64,000 nucleotides of DNA from Pocillopora verrucosa (GCF_036669915.1 NC_089325.1:3092309-3156308); one strand, 5' to 3'. Positions 47,478 to 61,200 are shown, counted from the first letter of the stretch. Made by a program: numbers and translations. The notes: generated by a model not told the origin, from the sequence alone.

Positions 47478-49447
47478 AATATGTATATAGTGTTTATTTG
47501 ACATCACTCAACTCAATAGTTGACCACAAACTTTATTTGATTTTTGTAGATATTAAGTTGAAAACGTGAATGTGATTGTTTAGTGACTGTAAAAACATAT
47601 ACTACAGAGATGTATGTTTGCTAAGAATGTGAGAGTGCTCAGAGGACCCCTTAACAAGAGTGTATCTTTTATGCAGGCTTGAATAGATTTGTACATGTTT
47701 GAAGTGTCCATGTTGTCAAGTGTATTAAACGTGCCCTATCTTATGGATATTGTCTATGGAAAAAACCTTAGCCTATTATTACTTTAGTCTTTCATGTCTA
47801 ATCTTTAAACAAACGCTGTGAAGGTTTTGAACTTCGAATCTCCCATCAGAATGAAGAAACCTCATTTTAGATCTTTTTTTTAAGGTGAAGAACACCAAAA
47901 AATTTTTTGTATTGTTTTAGAATGTGTAAATATATAGGTTACCATATTCAAATTTTTGTCGTTTTTACTAATTGAAGATAATTTTTAAAGTAGCAGGTTT
48001 TCAATTGAACTTTACATTTTGATTATCAGATGTTAAATGAATACAATCTTTTGTATTCATTCCTCCATAAATTGTATGTATTTATGCGTTCATTATATCT
48101 TTAATAGCCAGCCATTTTCATGCACCGAATGTACCTGTAGAAATAAGTAGATGAAGACTTGTAGCGGTTTAAGTCTTTTTAACTAGATGATCACCTGGTG
48201 TCAGTTCACTTGGCACATCTGTGTAAATCAACGATGGTGTGTATATCATTTACTTTTAATAAAATATTCTTATTTTATGAATTATTCTTTGCCTACATTT
48301 TCAATCTACAGCACTGGGGAACTATTAAATATTTTACTGTTTCATTGCATAGCTTTCTTGTCTACTTTCAATCTCAATCAACCAATTTTCTTCATCTCTG
48401 TCTCCTTCATCATCACCATTTCATAATTTTCACTGAGGACAGAATAAAAAGGCAAATTGTTAAGGCAACTGTGTCTAGAATTTTTATTCCTGATAGAAAA
48501 AGTACAACAAAAAAGCCAAAACAATTAAAGCTAGCTGCCACCTTAATGACCTCTCCCAACCAGTGGTATATACAGTGGTAAGAAGGCAACCAAAGTTAGT
48601 CACTTTAAGCATTAAATGCGACACATAAATCTTTCTCTTTAATAAAATGACAAATACAAGATAAAACAAGAACACAAAATATTAACTAATGCATATAGTT
48701 CCCTAATTGCAAAATATTTATAAGTAATTTCAGCCAAAAGTCAGTTTGAGCACTGTAAATAATCCATCTCTAGATATCATGGTGTAAACAAAACAAAAAC
48801 AAAGAGGACATCTGAGATTTCTAATCTAATCAAAACGTTTTCTCACAAGTTTCACAAGGCATTTCACCTATTATTCAATATTAAAATTTCTGCAGCCAGG
48901 TGTGTTCCCAATATCTTAGTAAAATGTTTGTCAATGAAATGTTTAATGTAAGAGTATTTTGCTATCATGAGACATTTCTTGTCATGTATGTTTCCAGATA
49001 TCAGCCTCTAACTTCGAAACAAAAACTACCTTGACACATCAAATACCAAGAACATTACCAGAAACACTTATACACTTAGGTGTTATAAAGGAAAATATTT
49101 TACATTTTTGTTATCCTGGCAGCATAATGTAAGCCTGCGCCTGCACAGTGGAGAATTCGGCTATTTACACTGTACATTAGCATGAAAACGGTTAGTGAGA
49201 TGGGGTAGCCCTACGGTAAGTGAGCTGAACCCTGGGTTGGGAGGTACACTTTCAAGCTTTGGCCAGGTCATCTTGTTCTTCTCCGCCTAAGAAAAAAAAT
49301 GAGTACCACCAATTTTTCGGGAAAGCCAGAAAACATGCTGGGGGTTACCTTTAATGGATTAACATCCAATCTTGTATGAGCAGATAAGCTTGTGGTTGCT
49401 TCATACCACAGGAAATGAACTACCTCACCATATCATTTCCTTACTCA
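47478..49447. other. Gap between receptor D and minus gene E
   Basis: Holds the 3'UTR of receptor D and then unassigned DNA. I looked specifically for a CARD exon for minus gene E here on the minus strand and found none. Confidence 0.5.
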
Positions 49448-49652
49448 ATAATAATAATAATAATGATTATAATGATTATAATAATGATAGTAATAATGAT
49501 TTAGCAGAGAGTAAGACCGGATACCCGGAGAAAAACCCTCGGAGCAGGGATGAGAACCAACAACAAACTCAACCCACATACAACACCAGGTACTAGAATC
49601 GAATCCTGGCCACAGTGGTGGGAGGCGAGTGCTCTCACCACTGCGCCATGCC
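49448..49652 (-). mobile_element. tRNA-derived SINE with (ATT)n tail
   Basis: On the minus strand it starts TGGCGCAGTGGTGAGAGCAC (A-box), has a B-box GGATTCGATTC and a body ending CTCCGGGTATCCGG, and finishes in an ATT-rich microsatellite (49448-49500), the usual SINE layout. Confidence 0.8.
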
Positions 49653-49901
49653 TTATATTCGTAAGTATCAAGAGTATCAAGAGTTACAATGCTAACCTCA
49701 ACCAAAGTTTTAATTTTCCCTTCACCAAGCATAAGTTTAGCTCGAAAACAGATGGTGAGGTTTAGAAAAAAAAATTGAATGAGGTAAACTATTGTAGAGT
49801 ACAGTGTAACTTAAATTTGGCACAGTGACTGATTATTCATGAAGTTATGTTCTCAGAAAAGTAATCGGTAGATACCAGAAGTATTTCCATTATTTTCACC
49901 T

Positions 49902-52370
49902 CTAATCAGCTGCTGTCACTGGGCTCTGTTGAGAAAAATGTTCAAGATTAAAGTGAGCTCAGATAATAGAATTGCGACTTAGGAGATGTCATAATTGGAG
50001 CTGGTATTTCAATCGATAATCATGACACAATTTACCTTCACGACCATGCTATAAGTCTTAAATTACAATACAATTCATAAAGAGAAAGGAGGTTTGCATC
50101 ACAAAATAAATAAGTTTACAAAGGTTATGAAAAACAATATTTTAATAGATGACAAGGTGGCCTCATGACTTGAAAAAAAAAATAGAAAAAATGCATTGTA
50201 CATGTTGGCGATAGGCGTTCATTGGGAAAATTTATTTTGCCAAACCCACCAATTCTAACAGTCAGTATTCCTATTACCAAATGCTTGCTCAGAAAAGTAC
50301 TATTCTTTAAAACTCTTTTTGCTATCATTTTGTTGTTACCGTAAATTTATATTAAAAATTGTTAGTGTTACTCTGAAAGTAAACGAGACTTACCCAAAAT
50401 GCGATGGGAAAGTACAGAGAACACTGTGTCTCTGCATCGATGGCTAAGGTGATTTTTCCTTGTTCTTGACAAGGATTTTCGGATTCACCAACATACTGGA
50501 GTCGGAAATGGGACTTGGCTCCTGGTGCTACTCGGTTTTTGCTCTCACATTCAATGTTGGCAACTCTAAAAACCTAAAGAATCAGAAATTCATAACCGTT
50601 GAAAAGCACAGTGCGAAGAGATATAATCCTTTGCTTGATATCAGAAGACTCACTGAAAAGAGTGATTGTTCACTCTTAATCCTAGAAATTTACGAGTGTC
50701 CAACAAGAACTTGACATCTATAGAAAACTGTGTTTGGATTAAAAGCTATTAAAAAATGAATAACGAAACATTGAACTATCATAAAAGGTGTAATCCGGAC
50801 TGAATGATTTAATTTTTGTGTTTCAAATGTACTTACAAATTCTCGGCGTCTTTCATCCTCAGGAGAGACGAAGTTTTGTTGCTGTTGATCCACAATTTCA
50901 AATGAAATTCTAATTTGCTCGTGAACAAATACAGAATGAAAATCTTGGCTTTTGCCATTGTTAACACAAAATGAAATTTGTCTCGTTGAGTAACCTTGCT
51001 CAGTTCCCTCATTTTTGTAACTTTGAACAATTGTCTCATATACCTTAAAGGAAAAAAAAGATGTCTAAGTGTCATTAACTATTCAACGATGAAAACTTTC
51101 AATTGCGAAGGAATTCAATTTCCTACACTCACCTGTTGCTCTTTTTCAGGGATCATATAAAGTAAGAATAACTTTTCTTTCCTTTCTTGGTGGCTTCTTT
51201 CAAAAAGGAAGAAAACCACTGTTAGACCAGGCGATGGATGCTGCACCGAATGGTCACACACATCTGCGGAGGACATGAAATAAAAATAACGTACGTAGAT
51301 GCAAATAAGTCCTTCCAAAGATACGTTCATGAAAATGGTGATCAGATATACAGATTGTAAGAGTTTCTTTACACTGAACAACTCCTCTATCGTGTTTTAC
51401 GTGGCCCAGTGCTGTAAACGAAGTAAAGCAGATTTTAAGTTGAAGACTATTTTGGAAGAGTGAAGTTCGTTAATTTGGACATGTACAATTATGCGGGGTT
51501 TAAAAGGGTTTTAAGTCGACGACTAATTTGACTGGTTGGATAATGATGCGATAAACATACTTCTCAAACAGACAAATCAAAATCGTTACTTCTCGAATGA
51601 AAAGAAAAGAGCAGTACAATTTACGCACACCGTCTTTGAACACAAGAGCTCAAACTTCGAACTTACGTAGTACAGGAATTTTCTTTCGCTGAGGTTCAGA
51701 AGGCACTGTTGGCAAAGATGCTGCTGTCGAGTCGCTGCAGACCTCATCTTCAAGGGATAAACTGGGAAGCGACGGCAAATGTCCCCTGTACGAATCTGGA
51801 ACGGTTAACAAGGTTTCTTCCGTTGTAGTTGGATTTGGGTTGGATTTATTGGGTTTTCCTCGCTGAGTGCGGTTTCGAGTTATCGCTTTACCGCATAGCC
51901 TACAGACCATTTCAGGAGTTCTGCTGGACGTTAAAGTAGGTTGCCCTTCTAAACTATGGGAACACAATTCACTTTGTTCTCTTGATCGTTCCGAAAGGTC
52001 ATTTCTATGTGCTGTCCTGATCCGATTTTCTTCTAAGTCAGAGTCGCTGTCAGATTTATATTGTGCATTACTCCCTATGGCAAGGAGCCCCTCGTTGTTA
52101 TCTTCGCCCTCCAGAGACCGATCCTCATTTTCATCGCTCTACAAAATGAAATGAAAATTGTTGTTTTAATTTTTCGGCTAAACGATCTTCTATTTATATT
52201 TAAATGGAGAGCTATGGAAAACGAAAATATTGATGCAAATAAGATAAGTTTCGAAAGTGAAGTGGAGAACAGCGGATGAAATAAAGCTATAAATTGTAAG
52301 TGGAGAGGGAAAATTGCTATCAGTGCTCAGAATTTACCATATTGTCTCTGTTTGTATTTTCTGCAGCCAT
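49902..52370 (-). CDS. Unit E zinc-ribbon/UPA protein lacking a CARD
   Basis: Exons on the minus strand: 52338-52370, 51667-52138, 51133-51263, 50837-51043, 50394-50573, 49902-49925; 348 codons plus stop, all phases agree. Exon 2 encodes a long acidic/Ser-rich leader and a zinc-binding motif in which the first pair is C70xH72 and the second C90RLC93, a Cys-to-His swap relative to A and B. Residues about 169-341 are the UPA-like domain (FLLYMIPEKEQQ at its first strand). The final exon encodes SPVTAAD and a stop, as in unit B, where unit C splices on to the CARD. No CARD relic was found. Divergent from receptor E with 447 bp between start codons. Confidence 0.78.
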
Positions 52371-52519
52371 TGCTTCAGTATCTTTCCACAATTCATTAAT
52401 CTGCTCAGCAGAAATTGAATGATATCTCGCTTTTAGGGTCACAGTAACGAAAACGAGAGCTAAAATTTATTCACGTGACCTACTCTTCGTCCCTTTGATT
52501 GGTTTTCGATTACCCACTC

Positions 52520-52530
52520 GGGGAATCCCC
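52520..52530 (+). promoter_or_regulatory. kappaB-type site GGGGAATCCCC
   Basis: Identical to the sites in units C and F. Confidence 0.7.
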
Positions 52531-52542
52531 ATGTCAGAACAT

Positions 52543-52553
52543 GGGGTTTTCCC
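52543..52553 (-). promoter_or_regulatory. second kappaB-type site GGGAAAACCCC
   Basis: Read on the minus strand; identical to the unit A site. The two unit E sites are 12 bp apart. Confidence 0.62.
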
Positions 52554-52594
52554 TTTCTAAAATAGGATTGTTACCTTTTAATTCATGGACATAG

Positions 52595-52605
52595 CTTTCA
52601 CTTTC
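52595..52605 (-). promoter_or_regulatory. IRF-type element GAAAGTGAAAG
   Basis: Same 11-mer as 3255-3265. A near-match (GAAAGTGAAG) also occurs at about 52253 in intron 1 of minus gene E. Confidence 0.6.
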
Positions 52606-52817
52606 GAAAGCTTGCTCTTCTGTGGCATAAATTTTGTCAGCAAGCTTAAACGGAATTAGATTTAACCAAATACCGAAGGACACAAGTAAGATCTGTTGCG
52701 TACTTAACCAAAACGACATAGTTTCCTTTGATATTATACATTAATTTTTGGCTTTTACGACAGGTATACCCCAATCACGGCACTGGGACGCTCAGCATTG
52801 AAAATTTAGACTTTGAA

Positions 52818-55800
52818 ATGGGAAACATTTTCTCTGTGATCGCTGTTGTCTGCCTACTGGTAAGTCGTTATTTTGAGCGAAATTAGAAAATTCGATGCCT
52901 CGATGGTAAATTCGATGTAAATTCGATGCCTCGATGATTCTTATGATGCTCGAACTAACTTAGAAGTACTTCCTGTTATGGATGTTGAACGCTTTTAGAT
53001 CAGTCGAACAAAATTCAACTGCCAACCCTCTTCTGCTATGTGACGTCCTCACTTTGCACATCTACTCAATCACAGTTTGGTCAACTGCGTTACCTTTGTT
53101 TTTCAGTAGGAGTCACATCACAAAGTTTCATGTTTTACAACGTGCATACATTTTTCTTCCAAACTCGTGCACCTCTATCCACCTACGCCTTCATCACGTT
53201 TCAGTCTTCCACCCACGTTCTTAATCCCATGACAATATCAGTTTCGCTTATCGGCGGAATTTGAATTTCATCCACTTAAATCACGGCTAAATTTATAGTT
53301 TCAAACCTCATATACGAAAGATTTAAATCAACATCTGTTTACCTCTACTTTCACTGCACTGCATCTACGCCATGGTCATCTCAAATTTTCAATTTGCACA
53401 TTTCACTCATGCGTTAATTTTAAAACAGAATAACGCAACAAATACGGGAAGTTTCAATATCTAATTTAAGCAAAGCTGAATACGTACCCTTGCACACTGT
53501 TGAGTGTTTACGTTTCTGCTTTTTTTGGTGAAAATCTGGAGTAAGAGTGGAAGCAGGAGGACGCGTCGCCGAGTAGTAGGCAGGCTACACTTGCAACCTG
53601 GGCCCAGTTGTTCAAAGGCCGATTAGCCCTAACCCAGGGTTAAATTTCAATCCAGCTTTCTTTATTTCTTTATTCAAAAGTCTTTTAGGAAAAATGTTCA
53701 CTATTCTTTTTAGAACATCTAATGATCAAATTGCAAGCAAAAAGATTTGACCTGAATTTTCTCTTAAATTTTTCAGACCTGAAATAAAATTTCACACTAA
53801 CCCTGGGTTACATTAACCCAGTTTTGAACAACCGGGCCTGGTCTAAATGTACTGGGTCGAGTCTTGCAAATAGCCAACGGGTCTGCCTTCAAACAGTTAT
53901 GGTTTATAACCATGTCCTGTTGTATTTTTTAATTATTTCTTTCACTGAATTGATTTGTCTCTTGGCCTTATGTACCATATGTACAGCCTTTGTCGTCCAA
54001 AGGGTCAATAAATCCTTTCTACTTATATAAAGATTATTTTTAGAGCTAAACATCCTAAACAGCATTTATCTCTTGCCTAACATGTACACCATTTTGATGT
54101 CGAGTCCTCTTTTATAGGTTAAGTCAGTGTCTTCAGCCATATTTTGTCAAGAAGACCATCATGGACATGGTCTGTCCCTGGTACTTGACAGCATTACAAC
54201 TCAAGCATTTAGCCTAGGATTCAGCCTTCTGATTCTTTACCTTGTGTACAGTATGTTTTCATTTGACAGCAGTTTGGCCGACAGAAACCAGTCAGCAGAC
54301 CGCTATGATCATAATTCTAAACAAAGAATACTAAATGCACAATCTGGTGAGTGTCAAAAAGACATCAGGATACTTATTAAACGTACTCAATTACTTTGGC
54401 ATAAAGAAGTTTAGCATTTTAATATTATTTTTATTCTGTTAGCCTGCAAGAAGGACGTGCTTTTTGAATATCCAGTGCAACAAAGTACTGACCATATAAT
54501 ATTTCAGAAGACTGGGGTAGAAGTGATGGAAGTGAAGGCTGCTAATGGATTGACACTCACCAATAGATGGATGCCGGGAAATGTGATGTTACAAGCTTGC
54601 ACTGAAGCAATGCTGCCAGACCATTTACAGGAGGATGAGTTGTCTCTAAGCCCAGTATATAAATTTGTATCAGATGTTGTAAAGTTGGACAGACCACTTG
54701 AAGTTTGGATACCTCATGGTGCAAACATTGTTTTAACAGGCGAAAACTGGAATGTAATTTTGAAGGAGTATCGAAACGACAGTTGGGTAACTGTTGGCCA
54801 AACTAGTAAAAGTATCAAAACACAAGAATCAAAGAACTTTGTCTGTAAAAGCAATCATGTGAGATTCAAGACTGACCATTTATCAACTTTCAAAGTAACT
54901 GGAAAGTTTGAAACGTCTCGGTCGACTTTGGCCGTTAAGAGAATGAAGGTTGTAGCATTCTGCAGTGAAACCAAAGTTGGAGAAGAACTTGTTGTCAGGC
55001 TTTACTGCTTTGATGATTGTGAATGGTCTCTCGAGGTATATGGTTTTCATTTTATGATAATTTAGATCAGTGTTATTGTTAACGCTACTTCTTAAAATAA
55101 CGCGATAGTATGGAAGAGAAATTTGCGATACAAACTACTGGTGCCAAGCCATGTGCACTCGTGCAAACAGTACCTTAACCAAAAATGTTTTCTATTTGTT
55201 TTACGGAGTTTTTGATTTATGATCGGGCCTTGTTTCATCATTTTATTTTCAATCAAAAATATTGCTTTCTGTTTTTTGTCTTGGAGAAAGCACAATCTAA
55301 GTAAATTGAAGTTAGTTGTCTTTGTTTATTTTTTACCGTTACAGAGGATGATGCAAATGGAGCAGAAAATTGGAGGAAGACTCATGTCCTCGATCGAATC
55401 TGTCAGCTTTTCTGTTACCAGTAAACAGGGTCTTAACATATCTGTAAAAGATCTTGCGGGCTGGCAGCTGAATAAGGCCTCCCCACTGGTATTGCCAAAA
55501 ACATGTCACTTGCTTTCCTGGACAAACCGTCCATTAAATCTGTGTTATAGTCTTAATTCCTACTTGTGTAGTTCAGTTCCTTTTTTCGACCTGTTTCTAA
55601 TGAGAAGATAGGTGCAGGGAATTACTATCAGGGTCATATTTTGTATCTTTTGCCTCTTCTCGATAGCCTCGCAGCTCATCGAAGAAATTTGCTCTTTGTT
55701 TATTATTATTATTCTTTTAGTTCATTCCTTAAATATGCCATAAGCGTACCAAGAATTTTATGTAAACTTCTGACAAGAATTTAATTATAAATCATTTCTT

Positions 55801-56147
55801 TTATTATAACTCTAGAAATTCAGCTTTGAATCACTGAGGAACTCCTTCAACGTCATTCCTCGGTGTGATCTGGTATTCCAACCTTGCAGGAAGTCACTAA
55901 GCACCAGTGTTTTTGTGGAATTGGTTTTAAATCATGAACCATCTGGTGAAACAAGGATTTATGCATCCACATCACTGAAAAAGGTAAAGAAATATCCAGC
56001 CTATATTTTAACTTTCTTTCCTCTTGCGTTCTGACAAACGTATCCGAGTCCAGCCCCGCAAACGCTATTTCTATATATTTTCTCCTGTAGAGATTTTTAG
56101 AAGATCCTTTAATAAGATCATTTGAACATGATGAAGTGGAAAAGTAG
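52818..56147 (+). CDS. Unit E receptor without cysteine-rich ectodomain: SP-TM-ZU5-UPA
   Basis: Exons: 52818-52859 (MGNIFSVIAVVCLL), 54118-54346, 54443-55035, 55345-55488, 55816-55983, 56091-56147; 409 codons plus stop, all phases agree. The second exon joins the signal peptide directly to about 25 non-Cys-rich residues and a membrane helix (about 45-62). In A, B and C the corresponding exon is about 1.1 kb and carries all the CRDs. Intron 1 contains a MITE but no CRD remnant. The ZU5 (IPHGANIVLTGENW; HLS at the possible cleavage position) and UPA (LYCFDDCEWSLE, GGRLMSSIESVSF) are intact. The last exon gives about 18 residues and a stop, with no DD. It cannot bind a ligand in the usual way; it could be a constitutive or dominant-negative ZU5-UPA membrane protein (inference). 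Confidence 0.8.
53600..53838. mobile_element. MITE with GGGCCCAGTTGTTCAAA termini
   Basis: Left end GGGCCCAGTTGTTCAAAGG; right end complements to GGCCCGGTTGTTCAAAACTGG. Both arms carry AACCCAGGGTTA. Sits in intron 1 of receptor E, where the lost CRD sequence would be expected. Confidence 0.75.
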
Positions 56148-58236
56148 GAGGTAAGTATTAAAATGAGATTAACGTGAAGTTGATTCATAGTGTTATAGTT
56201 TAACCATAACTTTTTTCATTCTTTTCTTAGTTCATTCTCAAAACCTTCCCGACGAAGATGATTAACATATCACAATACTGGAAATATGAATATTTAGGAA
56301 ACGTTTTTTGAGATGCACAGTGAGCGGCCAAATCATAACTGATTGAGGACTAGAAATATAATATTATAGGAAATTTTTAGTTCAGTAGACAACGTTTTAA
56401 GCATCGATCAACGTCTGCTGTTTATGATACTTAAATATCAGGAACTTCACGGCAAAACAGAAATGTTTTTCACAAAATAATCCGATGGCACATTTCAAAA
56501 TACTTTCATTTTTTGGTAATGATGAATAAACCATTCTATTTTAACAAACATGAACGTACATTTTTTATCTAGTTTAATAGTATTTATATCTCAACCAAAA
56601 ATGTATGCAAGGGCGGGGAAAACAATTATATCAAGAAAAGGATTTATTTACAGAAGGGTAGAGTGCGGAGTCAGTGTATACTTCTCGATGAGGAGTCCAG
56701 CACACCAAGTCCATTATGCCACTATACCTCTCCCTTGCTTTGTGTTCAATAAAAAAATATTCATTATAAATCAGCCTCCATTTTGCATTGAATACTTAAC
56801 CTTGCCTTGAAAAAGATTGAGATGGCTGTGGCTTGCACTTATCATTGCAGCCAAGGTATATCATACCACTTCATAAGGTTTGCGCTTGATACAAGTAAAA
56901 ATTCATAATTATCAGGGAATTACCAACACTTTTATTCACTAAAGCATTTAGTAGCAACAAAAAAATCATGTTAATACTGAAATGAATTTACGATTCAGAT
57001 AATTAGCTATCAAAACTAAACTGTATTTTATTCAGCTTCAGCTGATGAATTCATTACAATCTAACAGCTTTAGATAAGAAACAGCATTTCTCAAAAATGT
57101 ACAATATTTAATTCTTTGGCATGTGACTGTCAAATGCATCAAAATAACTCTATACAACTTACGCTGGTCCACGTAACCTTGCATGCCTGCATGCCTAATC
57201 GGCAAGTGGATAAGGGCGCTCGGTCATCATTGCAACTGTTAATAACGAATAATCTTTATTTTGGATGTTTGGATATTTGCTAGCGGAGACAGTTGCTAAA
57301 AAACAGACAGTAACTCTATAACAACAGAAGAACACTTTTCCAGCTTGAATTTGGATCAAAACGAGAATGTCGAACATACTTGACGTCAAGTTTAGAATTT
57401 TATGAAAATATATACAACAGGCTCTACGAGGACACGAAATAGACATGTAAGTTTGACCTTCGACCACTATCTGTTACCCGAGGCTACAGTCTCCCCAAAA
57501 AACTCTACCTAAGCATTTACAGACTGAGAGTTATGTTTCGCTATGATATATAAAATTGCTTTGATGTCAAAACATCACATAACATATGAGAACCTTATCC
57601 ATATCTACCTGCCATATACCTTCTAATGCCAAAGGCAGGTGATTAACCTGTAACTTCTCCCCATGATATCCATACGTCATTATCCAGCAAACAGGTTATG
57701 GTAATAGTCAAACTTCTCAGGAAGAAGTTATCTTGATCTAGCCATAAATTCTCGTAACTGGCTTACAAGGAAATGTATGGTAGCTAGACGAGAGAATTAA
57801 AAATAATCATATCTTGGGGCACATTGCCTAAGGTTCCAAATTTACCAATCTTCATACAACACCAGTATGACACATTAGAAATAAAAAATTCTCCATTTTT
57901 ATATTGTAACTAGAATAATAGGAACGAACAGTACCCATCGGTCCTGTATGTCTCTGAAATCGGATTCTTGTGCACCAATTAGCTAGATATACTGTAAACA
58001 AATACAAACTCAAAGAATTGAAAATAAAAGATTATCCACAGAACTGCATTCCTAAGCAGCTGGAACAACCGAGCCAGTAAAAGCGGACTACCTTATTCTC
58101 CCTCGAACAAATTTTGTTTACTGATTTTTTCGCACAAATAATATATTTTTTAACTTAAAGCTCGGTAAATATTATTTACAGGGCAGAGCTAATCTAATTA
58201 AAAGTAAAATTAGTTATAAGCAGGTAGAGTCGACCT
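56148..58236. other. Convergent gap between receptor E and minus gene F
   Basis: Contains the 3'UTRs and one MITE copy (57640-57815). No exon or RNA gene was recognised. Confidence 0.5.
57640..57815. mobile_element. MITE, ACCCTTTAACTCCCA family, copy 5
   Basis: Shares GTGATTAAC.TGTAACTTCTCC, ATCCAGCAAACAGGTTATG and AAGGAAATGTATGGTAGCT words with the copy at 33338. The outermost ends are worn. Confidence 0.55.
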
Positions 58237-61200
58237 TCATTTGTCATCATTGTTGTGACCAGCTGCAAGGTGTCTTTGGTTCAGTAAAATGGCGGCCGCC
58301 TCTTGGTTTTTTCGCTGGCTTCTCATTATGTCTATGATAAGGTCAAGGATGTTGCCCCTCGTCTGGATTGTCCGTAACAAAAAGGCGTTGCGGTACCTTT
58401 TCACTTTCATACTCTCTACCTCTTGCATGTCCTCTTCATCGAAGATTTTGTGTTGGTATAGGTGATCACACACACTGATTGGGTCACCAATATTCTCAAG
58501 AAGAGAAACATGGCAAGAACGCAGCACTCTCCTGTCTTCGTCGGGCATGACAGTGACTGAAAATATAAAAGTTAGGCAATTAGAATAGTCTTAAGAAACA
58601 GTTTATAAATTACCTGTCAATGAAGACAACCCGACCTACTTGCAATCGCGATACTAGTGTCTTTATTTACTGTCAATAACACATACTGACGTGAAGTAAG
58701 GTACGTATCTTTATGCTTACCTAATAAACTAAATATTTTTCCTCACTACCTTACAGCATAACTTATTCACTAATAATTAACAATATTTACTGCTTAAGTA
58801 ACACACATTTGTTTGAGAACTGTAAATGAAATAGTGATTATCAAAGTGTCATAGACTGATACATATTTTCAGTGTTGTAAGGGTTATGTCTAGGGTCCTG
58901 GGTGGCATGGGGATTTCATGGTAGTTTCTCACATGATGGCTATTGTGTTCAAACTCAAAGCAAATCATCTTGTCCTGATATTTCTAGTAACACAAGTTCT
59001 ACTTCAAGATTTTTCAAAAATTGTAAATGGAATGCTTCAGTCAAGCTTGCTTCACAATCTACATGTAATCTCTAATTACCTGCTTGTGGATTGTACAGCC
59101 AGGGTGATATATTTGCTTCGTAGTACTAAATCAAAACAAGATAGAATTTGGTAAAATATGTAATATTTTTTATGAAGACTTTGAGCATTATAACATTTTG
59201 GAAATTACTTTAAGACGAGTTGAGTTTAATTTATTGAACCAAATAATGATGCAAAAATGTAATAACTATTATTTCAGTCTTTGCTAGGTTATCAATAGAA
59301 GACATCTTGAGACACATGAAACTTTACTTGTTAGAACTTTTTGGTTTTAAAAAGATAAAATAAACGAAATTGAATCTAAAACCATGATATGTGGGTGTAT
59401 AAAACTAAAAAGGTATCTTCAAGGAAACGAAAGAAAAAAAAACTCCGTAAGACTAAAAATAGTAAATTTGCAGGACAAGTACCCAATACCTAGCATGACT
59501 TGTTGCATGAAAATTTCGAAAAAGATGCTGATAACAATAATGCTTACATTACAGTACTTATATGATAAGTATGATTATAATATCATTGTAATGATATTGT
59601 TACTAATCGACCTCTCAGTTTGAAACCGTCTAAGTAGGAAACAAACATGACTCTCTGCAACTAACTCACACATGATTGTCTGTGAGCGGTAATATGTCCT
59701 GCCTCGGGAAACACACAAATGGATGTCCATGAAAAATTTTATACTACACGAGGAATTTTTTAAGACAATGCACATTTATAACAATAGCTTACCGCTATGG
59801 GCACAGTAAAATGTAAATTTGTGTCACCAGATTGGATGTTTATGCGGATGTTGTCCTCAAAGAGCTTGTCCTTTTCACCTGTGCATCTTGTTAGGACTGT
59901 TGCTGAAAATCCACACCCAACCCGATCTTTACTCCTTGAAAGGATTTCAGAGACATTTGCAACTATCTGCAGGACAGAATGTTTACGAAGGTGACTAAGT
60001 CAGAGAAGTGCTTGACAAGAATATATAAAACTACAACTTTGTCAGAGTGTCAAAACTCTACATCTCTTTTTCAAAAACTTGCTAATAGGTAAATATTACT
60101 GACAGGAAAAGAAAGACATGAAATACTCAAGGAAGAAATATAAACTTAAAAGACAAATTACAGTACATTAGAGGAGAGAAGTTTCTAAAGTAACAGTGGT
60201 GCTGCGTCAGTGGGAGGGTATACCAGAGTAATTTAGTATTATGAACTGAATCGATAATGTAAAAATTGGCCACCGTAAAGAGTTTAAAAGCTGACGCTCG
60301 AAACGTAAAATTCGAAACTCTTTACGGTGGCGAAATTACGCTATCAACTCCGCTGACAATACTAAATTACGCTACAGTGTAGTAGGGCTAGGTTTAGTCA
60401 ACATGTTTTCACCAGATGGTAAGTGCTCAGGACTTTGATTATATTAATGTGCTAGATTGTATGAATAGAAAATAACTGATCTAATTACTGAAGTCATTTA
60501 TCCAAAGTAACTTACTGTAGGTGGGGAGACAATTGAGAACATTTCACCAGTGACCATTTCAAAGTTAACCTGACAAATTTCATCAATCATAATGCGATGG
60601 AAAAGAGCTGGTAACATTTTTGTTTCTTCCATCATTGGGAACTCTGTGCCATGGCACACAACACCCTCGTATTGCTGGAGTTTGGGAACTTCTGCAATTG
60701 ATCATAAAAATATGTTTGAAAAGCTAATCTCCAGGAGAAACAAGTTCGAAATAATCTACTTAAGAAAGAACCTTGCGACAAATGTTTGCACAGCCTTAAA
60801 TTTCAAAGTTCACATGGCTCAATTTAACTGCAGATAAATTAAAAGAGCACATACATATATGCATACCTCCTGGAAGTCCTTAAGTGGGATTATGTAGAGA
60901 GCATGGATTAAATCATCTCGTGCAATGATTCCTCTTTTACACAGAAAAATCATACAAAGTATTCGGAACACATTGCTTGATCCTGGATCTCCTGGTAATT
61001 GACAAAATTAAATTTTCCTTAACAAATTAATACTATTGCATGTTTATTAATACAAATTAAGTTTATTAGGTGTATGACCTGCCCACATGACTCCTACTAC
61101 CAAACATAATCCGAACTTTGGACTTTAGTGCCAATTGTCTCTCAGAAAAACATAATGGCTATTGGTTCGGACTCCAATGCCCAACTGATTGGCATTATAC

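Larger units (their letters stand above)
52371..52817. promoter_or_regulatory. Unit E divergent promoter
   Basis: Contains a CCAAT box (ATTGG near 52498), two kappaB-type sites (52520-52530 and 52543-52553) and an IRF-type element (52595-52605). It is the densest of the shared promoters. Confidence 0.72.

Noticed and set aside
48187-48675. Overlapping open frames near 48.2-48.7 kb as the missing CARD exon of gene E
   Set aside because: None contains the CARD motifs seen in C and F (SCHV, NIGD, GNILD); composition is A/T-driven.
49440-49500. Independent AAT microsatellite
   Set aside because: It directly abuts the SINE body on its 3' side and is better read as the SINE tail.
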